Origin: Collimonas sp. OK242
GTDB taxonomy: Bacteria; Pseudomonadota; Gammaproteobacteria; Burkholderiales; Burkholderiaceae_D
DNA length: 64,000 bases
Assembly (NCBI RefSeq): GCF_900107095.1
Contig: NZ_FNOR01000009.1
Location: 163,782 to 227,781, forward strand
Direction of reading: 5' to 3'
The notes under the pieces were generated by a model, which was given only the letters and a program-made list of their open reading frames with translations, did not search any database and was not told where the DNA came from. Position 1 is the stretch's first letter; each line of letters opens with the position of its first letter. Shown here piece by piece: positions 11,150 to 21,823 of the stretch. A program made the translations under genes and the position numbers.

Positions 11150-11739
11150 AAAATCTGCGCACCGCCTATCGCTTTCGCTTCCTGCTGTTGCTGATATTGC
11201 TCATCTTGCTGGCGCTCGGCAGTTTCTGGCTGGTGCAGGTGATGAACAAACATACCGAGGACTCGCAGCCGAAGGCGGCGCGCAGCGAGCCGGATTACTT
11301 CGTCGAGCATTTCAACTATGTACAAATGTCGCCCAGCGGACTGCCGCGCTACAACATCTCCGGCGATCTGCTGACGCACAATCCGGTGGACGATTCGTTT
11401 GATGTACAAAAGCCGCTGATCCATAGCCTGGATAAAGAAAAGCCGCCGATGAACCTGCGCGCGAACAGCGGCAAGATTGAAGACAACAATAGCAAGGTGC
11501 ATTTATACGGCGACGTTAACGCGGATCGGCCCAAGACGCCGAAGGCAGATAATTTTCACCTGAAATCCGAGTATCTGCTGCTATTGCCAGACGACGATGT
11601 CATGCAATCAGACAAACCGGTGGAACTCACGCTGGGGCAATCGGTATTGCACGGCACCGGCATGGATTTCAACAATTCCACGCGCGTACTGAAACTGTTT
11701 AGCAAGGTGCATGGCGTGTTTCCGCCGACACCGCGTTGA
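11146..11739 (+). CDS. lptC: LPS export protein LptC
   Basis: Bitopic inner-membrane protein (197 aa) that takes LPS from LptB2FG and passes it to LptA. One membrane helix near residues 12-31 (FLLLLILLILLALGSFWLV) is followed by a periplasmic domain with the YNISGDLL and LYGDVNADRP elements of the LptC/OstA fold. The start overlaps the kdsC stop as ATGA, suggesting translational coupling. Confidence 0.92.
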   Translation: MKNLRTAYRFRFLLLLILLILLALGSFWLVQVMNKHTEDSQPKAARSEPDYFVEHFNYVQMSPSGLPRYNISGDLLTHNPVDDSFDVQKPLIHSLDKEKPPMNLRANSGKIEDNNSKVHLYGDVNADRPKTPKADNFHLKSEYLLLLPDDDVMQSDKPVELTLGQSVLHGTGMDFNNSTRVLKLFSKVHGVFPPTPR

Positions 11740-11819
11740 GCGACGACGAATATGCACCCATTGCAATCCAGCGCGACCCATTTTATGCATACAGCTCTAT
11801 CCTTTATTCAGGATTTTTC

Positions 11820-12374
11820 ATGAAACGAATCTTTTTCATATCTCTGCTATTACTCGGCGTCAGCGTCGGCGCCGCCGGCGTGGCGCATGCGGAAAAAGCA
11901 GACTCCGAGAAACCGACGCTGATCGATTCCGACCAGCTTACTTATGACGACGTCAAGCAAGTCAACGTCGCCACCGGTAATGTGGTCCTGACGCGTGGCA
12001 CGCTGCTGATGAAAGCCGATCGCGTAGTGGTGACCACCGACCCGTCGGGCTATCAATTCGCTACCTTGTATGCGGATCCGGGCAAGCTGGCGACGTTCCG
12101 TCAAAAGCGCGACGGCGGTCCGGACCTGTGGATCGACGGCCACGCCGAGCGTATTGAATACGACGGCAAGACCGAAGTCACCAAGCTGTTTTCGAAGGCC
12201 CAAATGCGACGCCTGCAAGGCGACAAGCCGACTGACGAAGTGAACGGCGAATTCATTTCCTACGACAGCCGCACTGAATTCTATTCAGTCAACAATACGG
12301 TCAACGGCACTAGCCAGTCTGGCGCCGGACGCATACGCGCAGTGATCCAGCCACGTCCGAAGGCGGCGCCATGA
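11820..12374 (+). CDS. lptA: LPS transport periplasmic protein LptA
   Basis: Periplasmic bridge protein that carries LPS between LptC and LptD. ATG at 11820 gives 184 aa with a standard signal peptide ([24 protein letters not shown]) and CAGGA 6 bases ahead. A TTG 84 bases upstream is in frame but would bury the signal peptide. The OstA-like beta repeat is visible ([40 protein letters not shown]). The C-terminus ends in a short basic/proline tail. The stop overlaps the lptB start (ATGA). Confidence 0.93.
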   Translation: MKRIFFISLLLLGVSVGAAGVAHAEKADSEKPTLIDSDQLTYDDVKQVNVATGNVVLTRGTLLMKADRVVVTTDPSGYQFATLYADPGKLATFRQKRDGGPDLWIDGHAERIEYDGKTEVTKLFSKAQMRRLQGDKPTDEVNGEFISYDSRTEFYSVNNTVNGTSQSGAGRIRAVIQPRPKAAP

Positions 12375-13117
12375 CCGCGCCTAGCACCCTGATCGCCAAA
12401 GGTTTGCAAAAAAGTTATGGCGCGCGCCAGGTGGTGCATGACGTGTCGCTGGAAGTCCGGTGCGGCGAAGTGGTCGGTCTGCTGGGGCCGAACGGCGCCG
12501 GCAAAACCACTTCCTTCTATATGATCGTCGGCCTGGTGCCATCGGATGGCGGCGAGATCGATCTGGACGGCGTCGACATCTCGCGCCTGCCGATCCATCG
12601 GCGCGCAGTGCTTGGCCTGTCGTATCTGCCGCAGGAAGCATCGGTATTCCGCAAGCTGACCGTAGAAGACAATATCCGCGCCGTACTGGAATTGCAGCGC
12701 CCCAATGGCAAGGCGCTCACCAAGGCTGAGATCGACGAGCAGTTACATAAGCTGTTGCACGAATTGCAAATCGAAAAACTGCGTGAAAGCCAGGCCTTGT
12801 CGCTCTCCGGCGGCGAACGTCGGCGTGTCGAAATTGCCCGCGCGCTGGCGACCAATCCGCGCTTCGTCCTGCTGGATGAACCGTTTGCCGGGATCGATCC
12901 GATTGCCGTGATCGAGATCCAGCGCATCGTCCGCTTCCTCAAGGAGCGCGGCATAGGCGTGTTGATTACCGATCACAATGTGCGCGAAACCTTGGGCATT
13001 TGCGATCGCGCCTACATCATCAATCAGGGCAGCGTGCTGGCCAGCGGCAGTCCGGACGACATCATCGCCGACGAGTCGGTACGGCGCGTATATCTCGGTG
13101 AGCATTTCCGCATGTAA
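12371..13117 (+). CDS. lptB: LPS export ABC transporter ATP-binding protein LptB
   Basis: Cytoplasmic ATPase powering LPS extraction by the LptB2FG complex. The 248-aa protein has Walker [11 protein letters not shown] (about 39-48), ABC signature [17 protein letters not shown] and Walker [14 protein letters not shown], plus the LptB-typical [19 protein letters not shown]-loop region. It overlaps lptA by four bases. lptF and lptG are not in this window, as is usual. Confidence 0.97.
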   Translation: MTAPSTLIAKGLQKSYGARQVVHDVSLEVRCGEVVGLLGPNGAGKTTSFYMIVGLVPSDGGEIDLDGVDISRLPIHRRAVLGLSYLPQEASVFRKLTVEDNIRAVLELQRPNGKALTKAEIDEQLHKLLHELQIEKLRESQALSLSGGERRRVEIARALATNPRFVLLDEPFAGIDPIAVIEIQRIVRFLKERGIGVLITDHNVRETLGICDRAYIINQGSVLASGSPDDIIADESVRRVYLGEHFRM

Positions 13118-13227
13118 CGTCACGAACGTGAGAACGATGTAATTGCAGGCAGCGTAATTCGCCGCACCACGGCTGCGCTTAAACTCCTTACAACAAATAA
13201 TAGAAGTGAATTGTCCGCACGGTAGCC

Positions 13228-14718
13228 ATGAAACAATCACTCCAGCTTCGCACTTCCCAGCATCTTGCGCTGACGCCTCAGCTGCAGCAGTCGATACGAC
13301 TGTTGCAACTGTCTACGCTCGAACTGCATCAGGAACTGGAACAGATCTTGTCGGACAATCCGCTGCTGGAGAGGGTCGACGACCCGCTCGATAATTCCGT
13401 ACGCCTGCTGGCGGACGGCGCCATCAGCGGCAGTACGTCAACCATGGATGCGCCGGTAGGCGATAGTGAGGTCAGCAGCTCGCCCAGCGAAAGCGAAGCC
13501 AGTTTAGATACGCCGGCGGCGGCGGATGGCAGCCCCGAAAACGGTGATAGCGGCGATAGCGAATGGAGTTTTGACGATATCGCACGCAGCTCAAAAACCT
13601 CGGACGACGAGGATGCGCGGCCGCAGCTGGGAGCCCACGAGTTGACCTTGCGTGAACATCTGCTGCAGCAAATGCGCGAAACGCTGCACGACATACGCGA
13701 TCGGGCATTGGTCGAACTGACCATCGATGCGTTGGACGATAATGGCTACCTGGAAGAAACGCTGGAAGAAATTCTGGAGCGTCTGCCACCCGAGTTGGAG
13801 ATCGCTATCGAAGAGTTGTCGATGGCGCTGAAAATGGTGCAAAGCTTCGACCCGGCAGGCGTCGGCGCACGTAACGCGGCGGAATGCCTGAGCTTGCAGA
13901 TCAAGCGTTTTATCAAAGTGCCATTTGTCACGCGCCGCCTGGCATTGGCGATTGTACAAGATCACCTGATGCTTTTTGCGCAACGTGATTTCAACAGAAT
14001 CAAGAAAGCGCTCGATTGCGACGACGAGGATCTGCGTGAGGCGCAGGCCGTCATCAAACAATGCAATCCCCATCCCGGCGCGCCCTTCGCCGCCAACACT
14101 TCAGACTATGTGGTGCCGGATGTGATCGTCAGGCGCAGCAAGCAAGGCTGGCAGGTAATGCTGAATAATGACGTCATGCCAAGGTTGAGGGTGAATGTCA
14201 TGTATGCCAATATTCTGAAGCAAAGCAAGGGCGACGGTGCGCTCACTTCACAACTGCAGGAAGCCAAGTGGCTGATCAAGAATATGCGTCAGCGCTTCGA
14301 CACCATCTTGCGCGTGGCGCAAGCGATAGTGGAGCGCCAGAGGAACTTCTTTTCTCATGGGGCGGTCGCGATGAGGCCGCTTGTGTTGCGTGAAATAGCT
14401 GATACACTGGGACTACACGAGAGCACTATTTCTCGTGTAACCACACAGAAATACATGCTTACTCCCCATGGGATGTTTGAACTGAAGTATTTCTTCGGCA
14501 GCCATGTTGCTACTGAGGCAGGTGGAGAGGCTTCCTCAACGGCAATCAGGGCACTCATTAAGCAATTGATAGGAGCGGAAGATTCAAAAAATCCTTTCTC
14601 TGACAGCAAGATTGCCGACATGCTTGCGGAACAAGGTATGGTGGTCGCCCGCCGCACCGTCGCAAAATATCGCGAAGCTCTGAAAATTCCGTCTGTTAAT
14701 CTTCGCAAGGCTTTGTAG
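13228..14718 (+). CDS. rpoN: RNA polymerase sigma-54 factor
   Basis: Alternative sigma factor that recognises -24/-12 promoters and needs AAA+ activators. The 496-aa protein has the Gln/Leu-rich region I ([20 protein letters not shown]) and an acidic, low-complexity region II (about 60-130, Ser/Asp/Glu rich). The core-binding domain follows, then a helix-turn-helix (about 385-410) and the invariant RpoN box [12 protein letters not shown] near the C-terminus. It lies 110 bases after lptB and is followed by hpf, the common proteobacterial order. Confidence 0.97.
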   Translation: MKQSLQLRTSQHLALTPQLQQSIRLLQLSTLELHQELEQILSDNPLLERVDDPLDNSVRLLADGAISGSTSTMDAPVGDSEVSSSPSESEASLDTPAAADGSPENGDSGDSEWSFDDIARSSKTSDDEDARPQLGAHELTLREHLLQQMRETLHDIRDRALVELTIDALDDNGYLEETLEEILERLPPELEIAIEELSMALKMVQSFDPAGVGARNAAECLSLQIKRFIKVPFVTRRLALAIVQDHLMLFAQRDFNRIKKALDCDDEDLREAQAVIKQCNPHPGAPFAANTSDYVVPDVIVRRSKQGWQVMLNNDVMPRLRVNVMYANILKQSKGDGALTSQLQEAKWLIKNMRQRFDTILRVAQAIVERQRNFFSHGAVAMRPLVLREIADTLGLHESTISRVTTQKYMLTPHGMFELKYFFGSHVATEAGGEASSTAIRALIKQLIGAEDSKNPFSDSKIADMLAEQGMVVARRTVAKYREALKIPSVNLRKAL

Positions 14719-14885
14719 TTTTTTTCTGGTTTGATTGTAAAGCTTACCCTTGCTGTGTTTGGATCAAGCGGGTTTCATTGAGTTTTAGTTGATTCTTGCC
14801 AGGACAGTTCCTCTTGAACCGTTCGCCTAAAGATTCAGCCTATTCTGTTCCGGACCGCCAGCAATATTCTTGATAGGAGCGCTGT

Positions 14886-15236
14886 ATGAACTTCACCATC
14901 AGTGGGCATCACCTCGAATTAACCCCCGCCATTCGCGAATATGTACAAAGCAAACTAGAGCGTATCAAACGCCACTTCGACCAGGTCATCGATATCAGCG
15001 TGATTCTGACCGTCGACAAAATCACTGAAAAAGAAAAGCGCCAAAAAGCGGAAATTAATCTGCGCGTAAAAGGAAAAGATTTGCATGCTGAAAGTATTGC
15101 TCACGATCTTTATGCCGCCATTGATGCACTGGTCGACAAGCTCGATCGCCAGGTGATCAAATACAAGGACAAGATGCAGGACCATCAGCACGATGCTATC
15201 AAGCATCTGCCGGAAGAACTCCCCGCCGCGACCTGA
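14886..15236 (+). CDS. hpf: Ribosome hibernation promoting factor (short HPF/RaiA family)
   Basis: 116-aa protein of the sigma-54 modulation/S30EA family that binds the 30S subunit and helps form inactive 100S ribosomes in stationary phase. It starts [20 protein letters not shown] and keeps the basic residues of the second beta-alpha unit. It lacks the long C-terminal dimerisation domain, so it is the short form. TAGGAG sits 8 bases before the ATG. The 167-base gap after rpoN may carry its own promoter, but I see none I would name. Confidence 0.93.
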   Translation: MNFTISGHHLELTPAIREYVQSKLERIKRHFDQVIDISVILTVDKITEKEKRQKAEINLRVKGKDLHAESIAHDLYAAIDALVDKLDRQVIKYKDKMQDHQHDAIKHLPEELPAAT

Positions 15237-15283
15237 ACCCGGTCGCCGAGCGCGCGCTGCATAGCTCACGCCAATCAATGAAC

Positions 15284-15306
15284 AAGGGCGCAGTCAATGC
15301 GCCCTT
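15284..15306 (+). terminator. Rho-independent terminator after hpf
   Basis: Nine-base arms AAGGGCGCA (15284-15292) and TGCGCCCTT (15298-15306) around GTCAA, followed by TGTTATT. It ends the kdsD-hpf operon and faces the convergent DUF4197 gene. Confidence 0.75.
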
Positions 15307-15368
15307 TGTTATTGGTCAAGCTGATTATTAATAAATCATATTATTATTGTTGAAGTGCTCTTCCGCGC

Positions 15369-16058
15369 CTACTTAAGCGCACCAAAGACCTTGCCGATAA
15401 TCGCACTGCCCGCACCGACAGGATCCTGGCGAATCGCTTTCTCTTCCTCGCCGATTACAGTGTACAAGCCATCCAGCGCGCGTTGGGTAACATAGCCCTC
15501 CACGGTGCTTTGCTGAGCCGGCACCATGCCGGTTTTACCGACTTGTCCCATGACCGCGTTATATTGCGCCGACAGGCCGTTGCGATCGGTCACGCCTTTG
15601 ACGATAGGCAGGAATTTCTGTCCCAATTGCGCCGACGTCTTTTGTTTGAAAAAATCGGTCACCGACGTATCGCCGCCGGTCAGGATATTTTTTGCATCTG
15701 TCACCGACATCGATTTGACCGCATTCAACAGCAAGGGCTTGGCCAATGGTACTGCCTGTTCCGCCGCATGATTCATCGACACCACCAGATCGTCCAGTTT
15801 CTGTCCCTGGCCAGTCATCCTCAACAGAGGCATGGCTTTATCGAGCACGCTGGGCAAGCCGATCTTGACCTTGTCATTATTCAGGAAGCCATTTTCGACG
15901 CCTAGCTTGGACACCGCAACATCCGCGCCTTTTTGCAGCGCAGCTTTCAGGCCGCTGCTGGCGTCCTGGTTACTCAGGTCGCTTATCGATAAAGCCAGCG
16001 CGGCTGATGCAGTTACCGCCAGAGCGACTGTCAATGCTGTTTGGTATGCGCGACGCAT
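15369..16058 (-). CDS. DUF4197 domain-containing exported protein
   Basis: 229-aa protein with an N-terminal signal sequence (about 1-25, ending ALALS). The mature part reads as DUF4197: ISDLSNQDASSGLKAALQKG at the start, then KVKIGLPSVLDKAMPLL, MNHAAEQAVPLAKPLL and a C-terminal LDGLYTVIGEEEKAIRQDP. The family is found in many Gram-negatives and has no assigned role; it is presumably periplasmic. It stands alone between the hpf terminator and dgt, on the same strand as dgt but 94 bases after it. Confidence 0.85.
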   Translation of the reverse strand: MRRAYQTALTVALAVTASAALALSISDLSNQDASSGLKAALQKGADVAVSKLGVENGFLNNDKVKIGLPSVLDKAMPLLRMTGQGQKLDDLVVSMNHAAEQAVPLAKPLLLNAVKSMSVTDAKNILTGGDTSVTDFFKQKTSAQLGQKFLPIVKGVTDRNGLSAQYNAVMGQVGKTGMVPAQQSTVEGYVTQRALDGLYTVIGEEEKAIRQDPVGAGSAIIGKVFGALK

Positions 16059-16152
16059 AATTGATCCTCATGAAGTTGGACGGAGTTGGACGAATACCCG
16101 CAAAGTCTAACGCAACTGCTTGCGATTACTCAAAATCACTGCGGTGCGAAGG

Positions 16153-17295
16153 TTAAAGATGTCCTTCGTCCACCAGAAACAAACGCCGGTGCTCACGTAT
16201 CGCATAGCGGTCGGTCATGCCGGCGATGTAATCGGCAATCGCGCGCGCTTGCTGCTGCGGATTGCTCTGCCCGAGCTGATAGTCGGGCGGCAGCAGATTC
16301 GGCTCGGCGCTGAAACATGCATACAATTCGGCTACGATGCGGCGCGCCTTGGCGGTCATCCGGTTGACCAGATAGTGGCGGTAAAGATTTTCGCGCAAGA
16401 AGCGTTTCAGCAAAGCGGCTTGCTGCGCCATGCCATCGGAAAATGCGATCAAGGGTGGCGCATTACGTACATCGTCGACGCTTTGCAGACGCGCATCCAG
16501 GATGCGTTGTTGCGATGTCTGGATCAGGTCGGTGATCAAGGCATTGATCATGCGCCGCACCGTTTCATTGATCGCACGGCGCCCGCTCAGACCCGGGAAC
16601 AGCGACTCGACCTGGCGGCTGTGCGTGGCATAGAACTCAATCTGGTTCATCTGCTCCAGCGTCAGCAAGCCTGAGCGCAAACCGTCGTCGACATCGTGGT
16701 TGTTATAAGCGATCTCATCTGCCAGATTGGCGACTTGCGCTTCCAGCGTCGGTTGCTTGCGTTGAATGAAGCGCTCGCCGATATCGCCCAGTTTCTTGGC
16801 ATTGGCCAGCGAACAATGTTTCAGAATACCCTCGCGGGTTTCGAACATCAGGTTCAAGCCGTCAAAAGCGCCGTAGCGCTGTTCCAGCTGATCGACCACA
16901 CGCAGGCTTTGCAAATTGTGTTCGAAGCCGCCGTGGGCTTCCATGCAGTCATTCAAGGCATCCTGGCCGGCATGGCCGAATGGCGTGTGCCCCAGATCGT
17001 GGGCCAGTGAAATGGCTTCCACCAGATCTTCGTTCAAGCGCAGGTTGCGCGCAATCGAACGGGCGATTTGCGCCACTTCGATGCTGTGCGTCAAACGCGT
17101 GCGGAACAGATCTCCCTCGTGATTGACGAATACCTGAGTCTTGTATTCCAGCCGGCGGAATGCGGTGCAATGGATGATACGGTCACGGTCACGCTGAAAC
17201 TCGCTGCGTGCGCTAGGCGGCGCTTCCTCGAACAAACGTCCTCGCGACAGCGCAGAATGTGCGGCATAGGTTGCGAGAGACGTTTCCTGGTTCAT
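16153..17295 (-). CDS. dgt: Deoxyguanosinetriphosphate triphosphohydrolase-like protein
   Basis: HD-domain dNTP triphosphohydrolase of 380 aa, converting dGTP (or other dNTPs) to the nucleoside and triphosphate. The metal motif is visible as [14 protein letters not shown] followed by [15 protein letters not shown], with later NHDVDDGLR and a C-terminal arginine-rich helix. The length fits the short dGTPase-like group rather than E. coli Dgt (505 aa). The start overlaps the stop of the aroKB frame as ATGA, so it is the last gene of the pil-aro operon. Confidence 0.92.
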   Translation of the reverse strand: MNQETSLATYAAHSALSRGRLFEEAPPSARSEFQRDRDRIIHCTAFRRLEYKTQVFVNHEGDLFRTRLTHSIEVAQIARSIARNLRLNEDLVEAISLAHDLGHTPFGHAGQDALNDCMEAHGGFEHNLQSLRVVDQLEQRYGAFDGLNLMFETREGILKHCSLANAKKLGDIGERFIQRKQPTLEAQVANLADEIAYNNHDVDDGLRSGLLTLEQMNQIEFYATHSRQVESLFPGLSGRRAINETVRRMINALITDLIQTSQQRILDARLQSVDDVRNAPPLIAFSDGMAQQAALLKRFLRENLYRHYLVNRMTAKARRIVAELYACFSAEPNLLPPDYQLGQSNPQQQARAIADYIAGMTDRYAIREHRRLFLVDEGHL

Positions 17296-19034
17296 CGCGG
17301 CATGTCTCCGGAAGCTAGTTGTCGCAATGTCGCCAGCAACGCATCTTGCGGTGCGGTGGCGATCAGATGACCGCCCAGGGGTTTCATCAAAATGAACTTT
17401 ATCTGGCCGTCTTCGTTCTTCTTATCGATCTGCATCAGTTCCAGCCAGCGCTGGGCGCCCAGGTTGGGCGCTTCGGTCGGCAAACCGGCGGCGCGCACCA
17501 GTGCGCAAACCCGTTCCTTGTCGATGGCGCTGATATGTCCCAATCGATGCGACAGATCCGCCGCCATCACCATGCCGCAACCGACCGCTTCGCCATGCAG
17601 CCATTTACCGTAGCCCAGGCCGGACTCAATCGCGTGGCCGAAGGTGTGGCCGAAATTCAGGATCGCGCGCAAACCGCCCTCGCGCTCGTCTTGCCTGACG
17701 ACGTCAGCTTTCAGTTCGCAGGAACGGCGGATGGCATAAGCCAGGGCGGCGTTATCGCGCGCCATCAGCTTGCCGATGTTGTCCTCTATCCATTTGAAAA
17801 ATGCGGCGTCGATCACAGCCCCGTATTTAATCACCTCCGCCAGCCCGGCCGACAGCTCGCGCTCCGGCAGGGTATGCAAGGTCATGGTATCGGCGATCAC
17901 GGCTTGCGGCTGATAGAAAGCGCCGATCATGTTCTTGCCCAGCGGATGATTGATGCCGGTTTTCCCGCCCACGGAAGAATCGACCTGCGCCAGCAGGGTA
18001 GTCGGAATTTGCACGAATGGCACGCCGCGCATGTAGGCCGAAGCAGCGAAACCGGTAAGATCGCCGATCACCCCGCCGCCCAAGGCGATCAGGGTGGTCT
18101 TGCGATCGCATTTCGCGCTCAGCAGGCGATCGAAGATCTGCATCAGGCTAGCCCAGTTCTTTTCTTCTTCGCCGTCCGGCAACACGATTTCCAGCACGCT
18201 CTTGCCGGCATCTTTCAATGCCTGGCTAAAACCTTGCAGATACAAGGGTGCGACGGTGGTGTTGGTCACCACGGCGACCTGCTTGCCCGTGATCAGGCGG
18301 GCGATGCGCTCGCGGTCGTTCAACAGCGACGGCCCGATCTCGATCGGATAGCTGCGTTCGCCCAGTTCTACCTGGAGCGTGACGGTTGGCGCTGAGGCCG
18401 GGAGGGTCGACGGTTGATTCATAGAAAAATTTGATGAAATAGGGACGCTGGCGCCAGCCTGGCTAAGTGTACCCGCTTGCGGTTCTTGTTCAAGCTGGTC
18501 TGGCAACTGGTTTGGCAACAATTCCAGCTGGCTCAAAATGCTGTGCACCAGGAATTGTACGTTAGGTCGGCCGGTGTCGATGACAATGTCGGCCACCTCG
18601 CGATAATAGGGCTCTCTCTGGCGCGACAGTTCTTCAAGGCGTCGGCGCGGATCGGCAGTTTGCAATAGCGGCCGGTTTTTATCGCGGCTGGTGCGTTGCA
18701 GGATGTTATGAATGCTGGCACGCAGGTAAATCACGGTGCCGCGGCTTTTAAGATATTCGCGATTTTCAGGCCGCATGACGGCGCCGCCGCCAGTGGCCAG
18801 CACGATGCCGCGCCGGCCGCTCAGGTCACGTATCACCTCCGTCTCGCGCTGACGGAAGCTCTCTTCGCCTTCTATTTCGAAAATCAAAGGAATCGAGACG
18901 CCGGTACGCGCCTCGATTTCGTGATCCGAATCAATGAATAGCTTGTTGAGTTTTTTTGCCAGGGCACGGCCAACCGTAGTCTTGCCCGCGCCCATCAGGC
19001 CTACCAGAAAGATATTGCCTGTGTACCGCACCAT
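17292..19034 (-). CDS. aroKB: Bifunctional shikimate kinase / 3-dehydroquinate synthase (AroK-AroB fusion)
   Basis: One uninterrupted frame encodes two shikimate-pathway enzymes. From ATG 19034 (580 aa) the first about 170 residues are AroK: Walker [15 protein letters not shown], and ATGGGAV. After a Gln/Pro/Ser-rich linker of about 45 residues comes a full Aro[41 protein letters not shown] and the metal-site [11 protein letters not shown]. An internal ATG (18422, MNQPSTLP) could start a separate AroB but has no Shine-Dalgarno sequence before it. A TTG at 19097 extends the frame upstream and abuts the pilQ stop; the ATG has GGTTGAG/GGTGA ahead and fits AroK starts. Confidence 0.88.
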   Translation of the reverse strand: MVRYTGNIFLVGLMGAGKTTVGRALAKKLNKLFIDSDHEIEARTGVSIPLIFEIEGEESFRQRETEVIRDLSGRRGIVLATGGGAVMRPENREYLKSRGTVIYLRASIHNILQRTSRDKNRPLLQTADPRRRLEELSRQREPYYREVADIVIDTGRPNVQFLVHSILSQLELLPNQLPDQLEQEPQAGTLSQAGASVPISSNFSMNQPSTLPASAPTVTLQVELGERSYPIEIGPSLLNDRERIARLITGKQVAVVTNTTVAPLYLQGFSQALKDAGKSVLEIVLPDGEEEKNWASLMQIFDRLLSAKCDRKTTLIALGGGVIGDLTGFAASAYMRGVPFVQIPTTLLAQVDSSVGGKTGINHPLGKNMIGAFYQPQAVIADTMTLHTLPERELSAGLAEVIKYGAVIDAAFFKWIEDNIGKLMARDNAALAYAIRRSCELKADVVRQDEREGGLRAILNFGHTFGHAIESGLGYGKWLHGEAVGCGMVMAADLSHRLGHISAIDKERVCALVRAAGLPTEAPNLGAQRWLELMQIDKKNEDGQIKFILMKPLGGHLIATAPQDALLATLRQLASGDMPR

Positions 19035-19097
19035 TTCACCACTCAACCTTTTGCTCAAAATGCTGACACCGGCGTCTAACCGGTGCCTTCTGTGCAA

Positions 19098-21278
19098 TTA
19101 CTGCCCAGAGATACGGTCGATGACAATCTTCGGTGTCAGGAAAATCAATAATTCAGTTCGCTTGTTAACAATTGCCGTTTTCTTGAAAAGATAACCCAGA
19201 ACCGGAATATCTCCAAGTAGCGGCACTTTATCAACATTATTTGAAATTTGCTGGGTAAAGATGCCGCCAATCACCACCGTGCCGCCATTTTCAACCTGCA
19301 CCTGGGTCTGGACATGCTTGGTATTGATCGAAACGCCGCCAGGAACGACCTGGCCCACACTGTCGTTGGTTACATCCACTGTCAAAATGACATTGCCGTC
19401 CGGGGTAATCTGCGGGGTCACTTCCAGCTTCAGGTTAGCCTTCTTGAACTCTACGGAGGTAGCGCCGCTACTGGTTGCATTTTGGTAAGGGATTTCAGTA
19501 CCTTGTTCAATCAAGGCCTTTTGCTGATCCGCCGTAACCACACGTGGGCTGGAGATGATCTTGCCTTGCCCTTCCGCTTCCAGTGCCGACAACTCCAGGC
19601 TGATGAATTTCGACGCGGCCGAATTAAACAAGGTCAGAGCCACCGAACCAGCTGTACCGGTACTAGGACTGGCGGGCAGGTTCACCGAATTCCCTGAAGT
19701 TAGGGGAACTGTGCCAGTCGTTGTTGTCGCATTTTGCGAGCCTCCGGAGGAGACGTTCTTGCTGTTGAAGCCAAATCCAAGCTTGGCGCCAAGATCGCGG
19801 CTGAAGCCATCATTCGCTTCGACCATACGTGCCTCGATCAAGACTTGCCGCGAGGCGACATCGATTTTTTGAATCAGATTGCGAATGTTCTGCAAGGTAG
19901 TCGGCGTATCGGTCACGAACAATTGATTGGTGCGCGGGTCGATCACGGCGCTGCCGCGACTAGACAAGATGGAATTCTTCTTCTTGCCGGCAGCCCCGCC
20001 GCCGGCATCATCGATCCCGAATACTTTCTTGAAGGCTTCGGCTTTCTGATAATTCAGCTGGAATGACTCGGTACGCAGTGGCTCCAGTTCCGCAATTTGC
20101 GAACGCTGCTCAAGCTCCAGCTTTTCCTTGGTCAATAATTCGTCTTTCGGCGCGATCCAGATGACCGAACCGTTTTTACGCATATCCAGGCCCTTGGCTT
20201 GCATCACGATATCCAAAGCCTGATCCCAAGGAACGTCTTTCAGGCGCAAGGTCAGATTGCCGCCGACGGTATCGCTGGTAATGATGTTCAGACCGGTAAA
20301 GTCGGCAATCACCTGCAACACCGAGCGCACTTCCACGTTCTGGAAATTCAGGGACAGCTTGTCGCCGTGATAACCTTGCGTACCTTGCGCCAGCTTGTTC
20401 GGGTCTTCCTTGAGCGGCTTGACTTCGATCACCAGCTGGCTGTCGCTTTGATAAGCGCTTTGTTCCCAAAGACCTTTCGGCTCGATGATCATGCGTACAT
20501 TTTCACCCTGGGTCACAGTCGTGATGGTTTTGACCGGCGTACCGAAATCACCGACATCAAGCTTGCGGCGCAAGACATCCGGCAAACTGGTCTTCAGGAA
20601 ATCCACCACGATCGTCTGGCCTTGCTGGCGCACATCGACGCCGACCTGAGTGTTCGGCAAATCAATCACGACCCGGCCTTCACCCGCAGTGCCGCGACGG
20701 AAATCGATATCGCGCAGGGCCGGTTTGCCGTTTAACAAGGGTGCCGGCGCTGCTGCCCCGGCTCCGGCTACCGCCGCAGTCGCCGCCGCTGGACGCACCG
20801 GGATGCCAACAGCATTGACCGGGGTTGCCAGACCGCCGGAACCGTCGATAGTGACGATCAAGGCATTGCCGTCCATCGCGGTGGCATACGACAAAGTGCG
20901 TTTCAGGTTGAATACCAAACGCGAGCGATCGTCAGCTTGCGCCACGACCACATTACGTACATCGCCCAGACTGATGTCTTGCGAGGTTTTGCCGGTGGCG
21001 TTGCCGACGCCGATAAAATCAAAAGCGATGCGGGCTGGACTGATCACCGAAAACGCCGTCGGCTGTGCATTTAAAGGACGCTTGAAACTAATCTTGACGA
21101 TGACGTTGGCGCCCTGCTGATTGGCATTGATGGATGTAATGGCATTATCTTCGGCCGCCATTACCGATGTTCCGCTTGCCAGTAAACACACCAGCGCAAC
21201 AAACATCAATACCTTCTGTCGCATCACGCTCAGCCGGCTTACGCTCAGGTTAACGAATTTTTTTCCTGCTGCAATCAT
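19098..21278 (-). CDS. pilQ: Type IV pilus secretin PilQ
   Basis: Outer-membrane secretin channel for the type IV pilus (726 aa). After a signal sequence (MRQKVLMFVALVCLLASGTSVMA) come two AMIN domains (about 45-250), an STN/N0 domain (SLNFQNVEVRSVLQVIADFTG), a secretin N1 domain and the C-terminal secretin domain ending TELLIFLTPKIV. The start is set by AGGAGAG 6 bases before ATG 21278, which overlaps the pilP stop as ATGA. A longer frame to 21323 would run into pilP. Confidence 0.95.
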   Translation of the reverse strand: MIAAGKKFVNLSVSRLSVMRQKVLMFVALVCLLASGTSVMAAEDNAITSINANQQGANVIVKISFKRPLNAQPTAFSVISPARIAFDFIGVGNATGKTSQDISLGDVRNVVVAQADDRSRLVFNLKRTLSYATAMDGNALIVTIDGSGGLATPVNAVGIPVRPAAATAAVAGAGAAAPAPLLNGKPALRDIDFRRGTAGEGRVVIDLPNTQVGVDVRQQGQTIVVDFLKTSLPDVLRRKLDVGDFGTPVKTITTVTQGENVRMIIEPKGLWEQSAYQSDSQLVIEVKPLKEDPNKLAQGTQGYHGDKLSLNFQNVEVRSVLQVIADFTGLNIITSDTVGGNLTLRLKDVPWDQALDIVMQAKGLDMRKNGSVIWIAPKDELLTKEKLELEQRSQIAELEPLRTESFQLNYQKAEAFKKVFGIDDAGGGAAGKKKNSILSSRGSAVIDPRTNQLFVTDTPTTLQNIRNLIQKIDVASRQVLIEARMVEANDGFSRDLGAKLGFGFNSKNVSSGGSQNATTTTGTVPLTSGNSVNLPASPSTGTAGSVALTLFNSAASKFISLELSALEAEGQGKIISSPRVVTADQQKALIEQGTEIPYQNATSSGATSVEFKKANLKLEVTPQITPDGNVILTVDVTNDSVGQVVPGGVSINTKHVQTQVQVENGGTVVIGGIFTQQISNNVDKVPLLGDIPVLGYLFKKTAIVNKRTELLIFLTPKIVIDRISGQ

Positions 21279-21823
21279 TTTGTGCTCTCCTGCAACGCTA
21301 ACTTGGCTTCGCGCTCGACCCATTCGCCGGACGCATCTTGTACGATTTCTTTCAAAATTACTTCGGACTCAGTGATCTTGGTAACCATGCCGAAATTCTG
21401 TCCCACGTAATTCCCCACCTTGGCTTGGAACACGGTCTTGTCGACTTGCAGCAAGCCATAGCTCAAACCCACTTTTTGCAAGGTTCCGACCATCTTGATC
21501 GTATCCAGCGGATAGTTTTCCAGCGTTTCACGGCGGCGATCCAGGTTCGGCTTCAAGCCGGTTGAATTGCCGCGCAATTTGGCCAGCGCCACCAGCAACT
21601 TGTTGGGGTTGTATGGATCGACGCTGGTCGCGCTGGCATACGTGAAAGGGATGAACTTTTTCGGTTCGGTCAGCTTAGGAATCCCGACCTTGGTATGGCT
21701 CTTGACATCGGCCATCCACTCTTTCAATTCCGGCACGCCGCTGTCACCGCAACCTGACAAAGTTGAGATGAATACGACAAAAAATGTCACCTGGGTCAGA
21801 CGCCCAATGCGAAAAAACGTCAT
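21275..21823 (-). CDS. pilP: Type IV pilus assembly lipoprotein PilP
   Basis: 182-aa inner-membrane lipoprotein that links PilNO to the secretin PilQ. The signal sequence ends in a lipobox TLSGC with Cys25 as the lipidated residue. The PilP beta domain is visible in the C-terminal half (MVGTLQKVGLSYGLLQVDKT, VGNYVGQNFGMVTKI). It overlaps both pilO and pilQ by four bases. Confidence 0.94.
   Translation of the reverse strand: MTFFRIGRLTQVTFFVVFISTLSGCGDSGVPELKEWMADVKSHTKVGIPKLTEPKKFIPFTYASATSVDPYNPNKLLVALAKLRGNSTGLKPNLDRRRETLENYPLDTIKMVGTLQKVGLSYGLLQVDKTVFQAKVGNYVGQNFGMVTKITESEVILKEIVQDASGEWVEREAKLALQESTK

Noticed and set aside
19035..19097. TTG start giving AroK a 21-residue extension
   Set aside because: The ATG at 19034 has a better ribosome site and matches typical AroK starts; the extension begins exactly at the pilQ stop.
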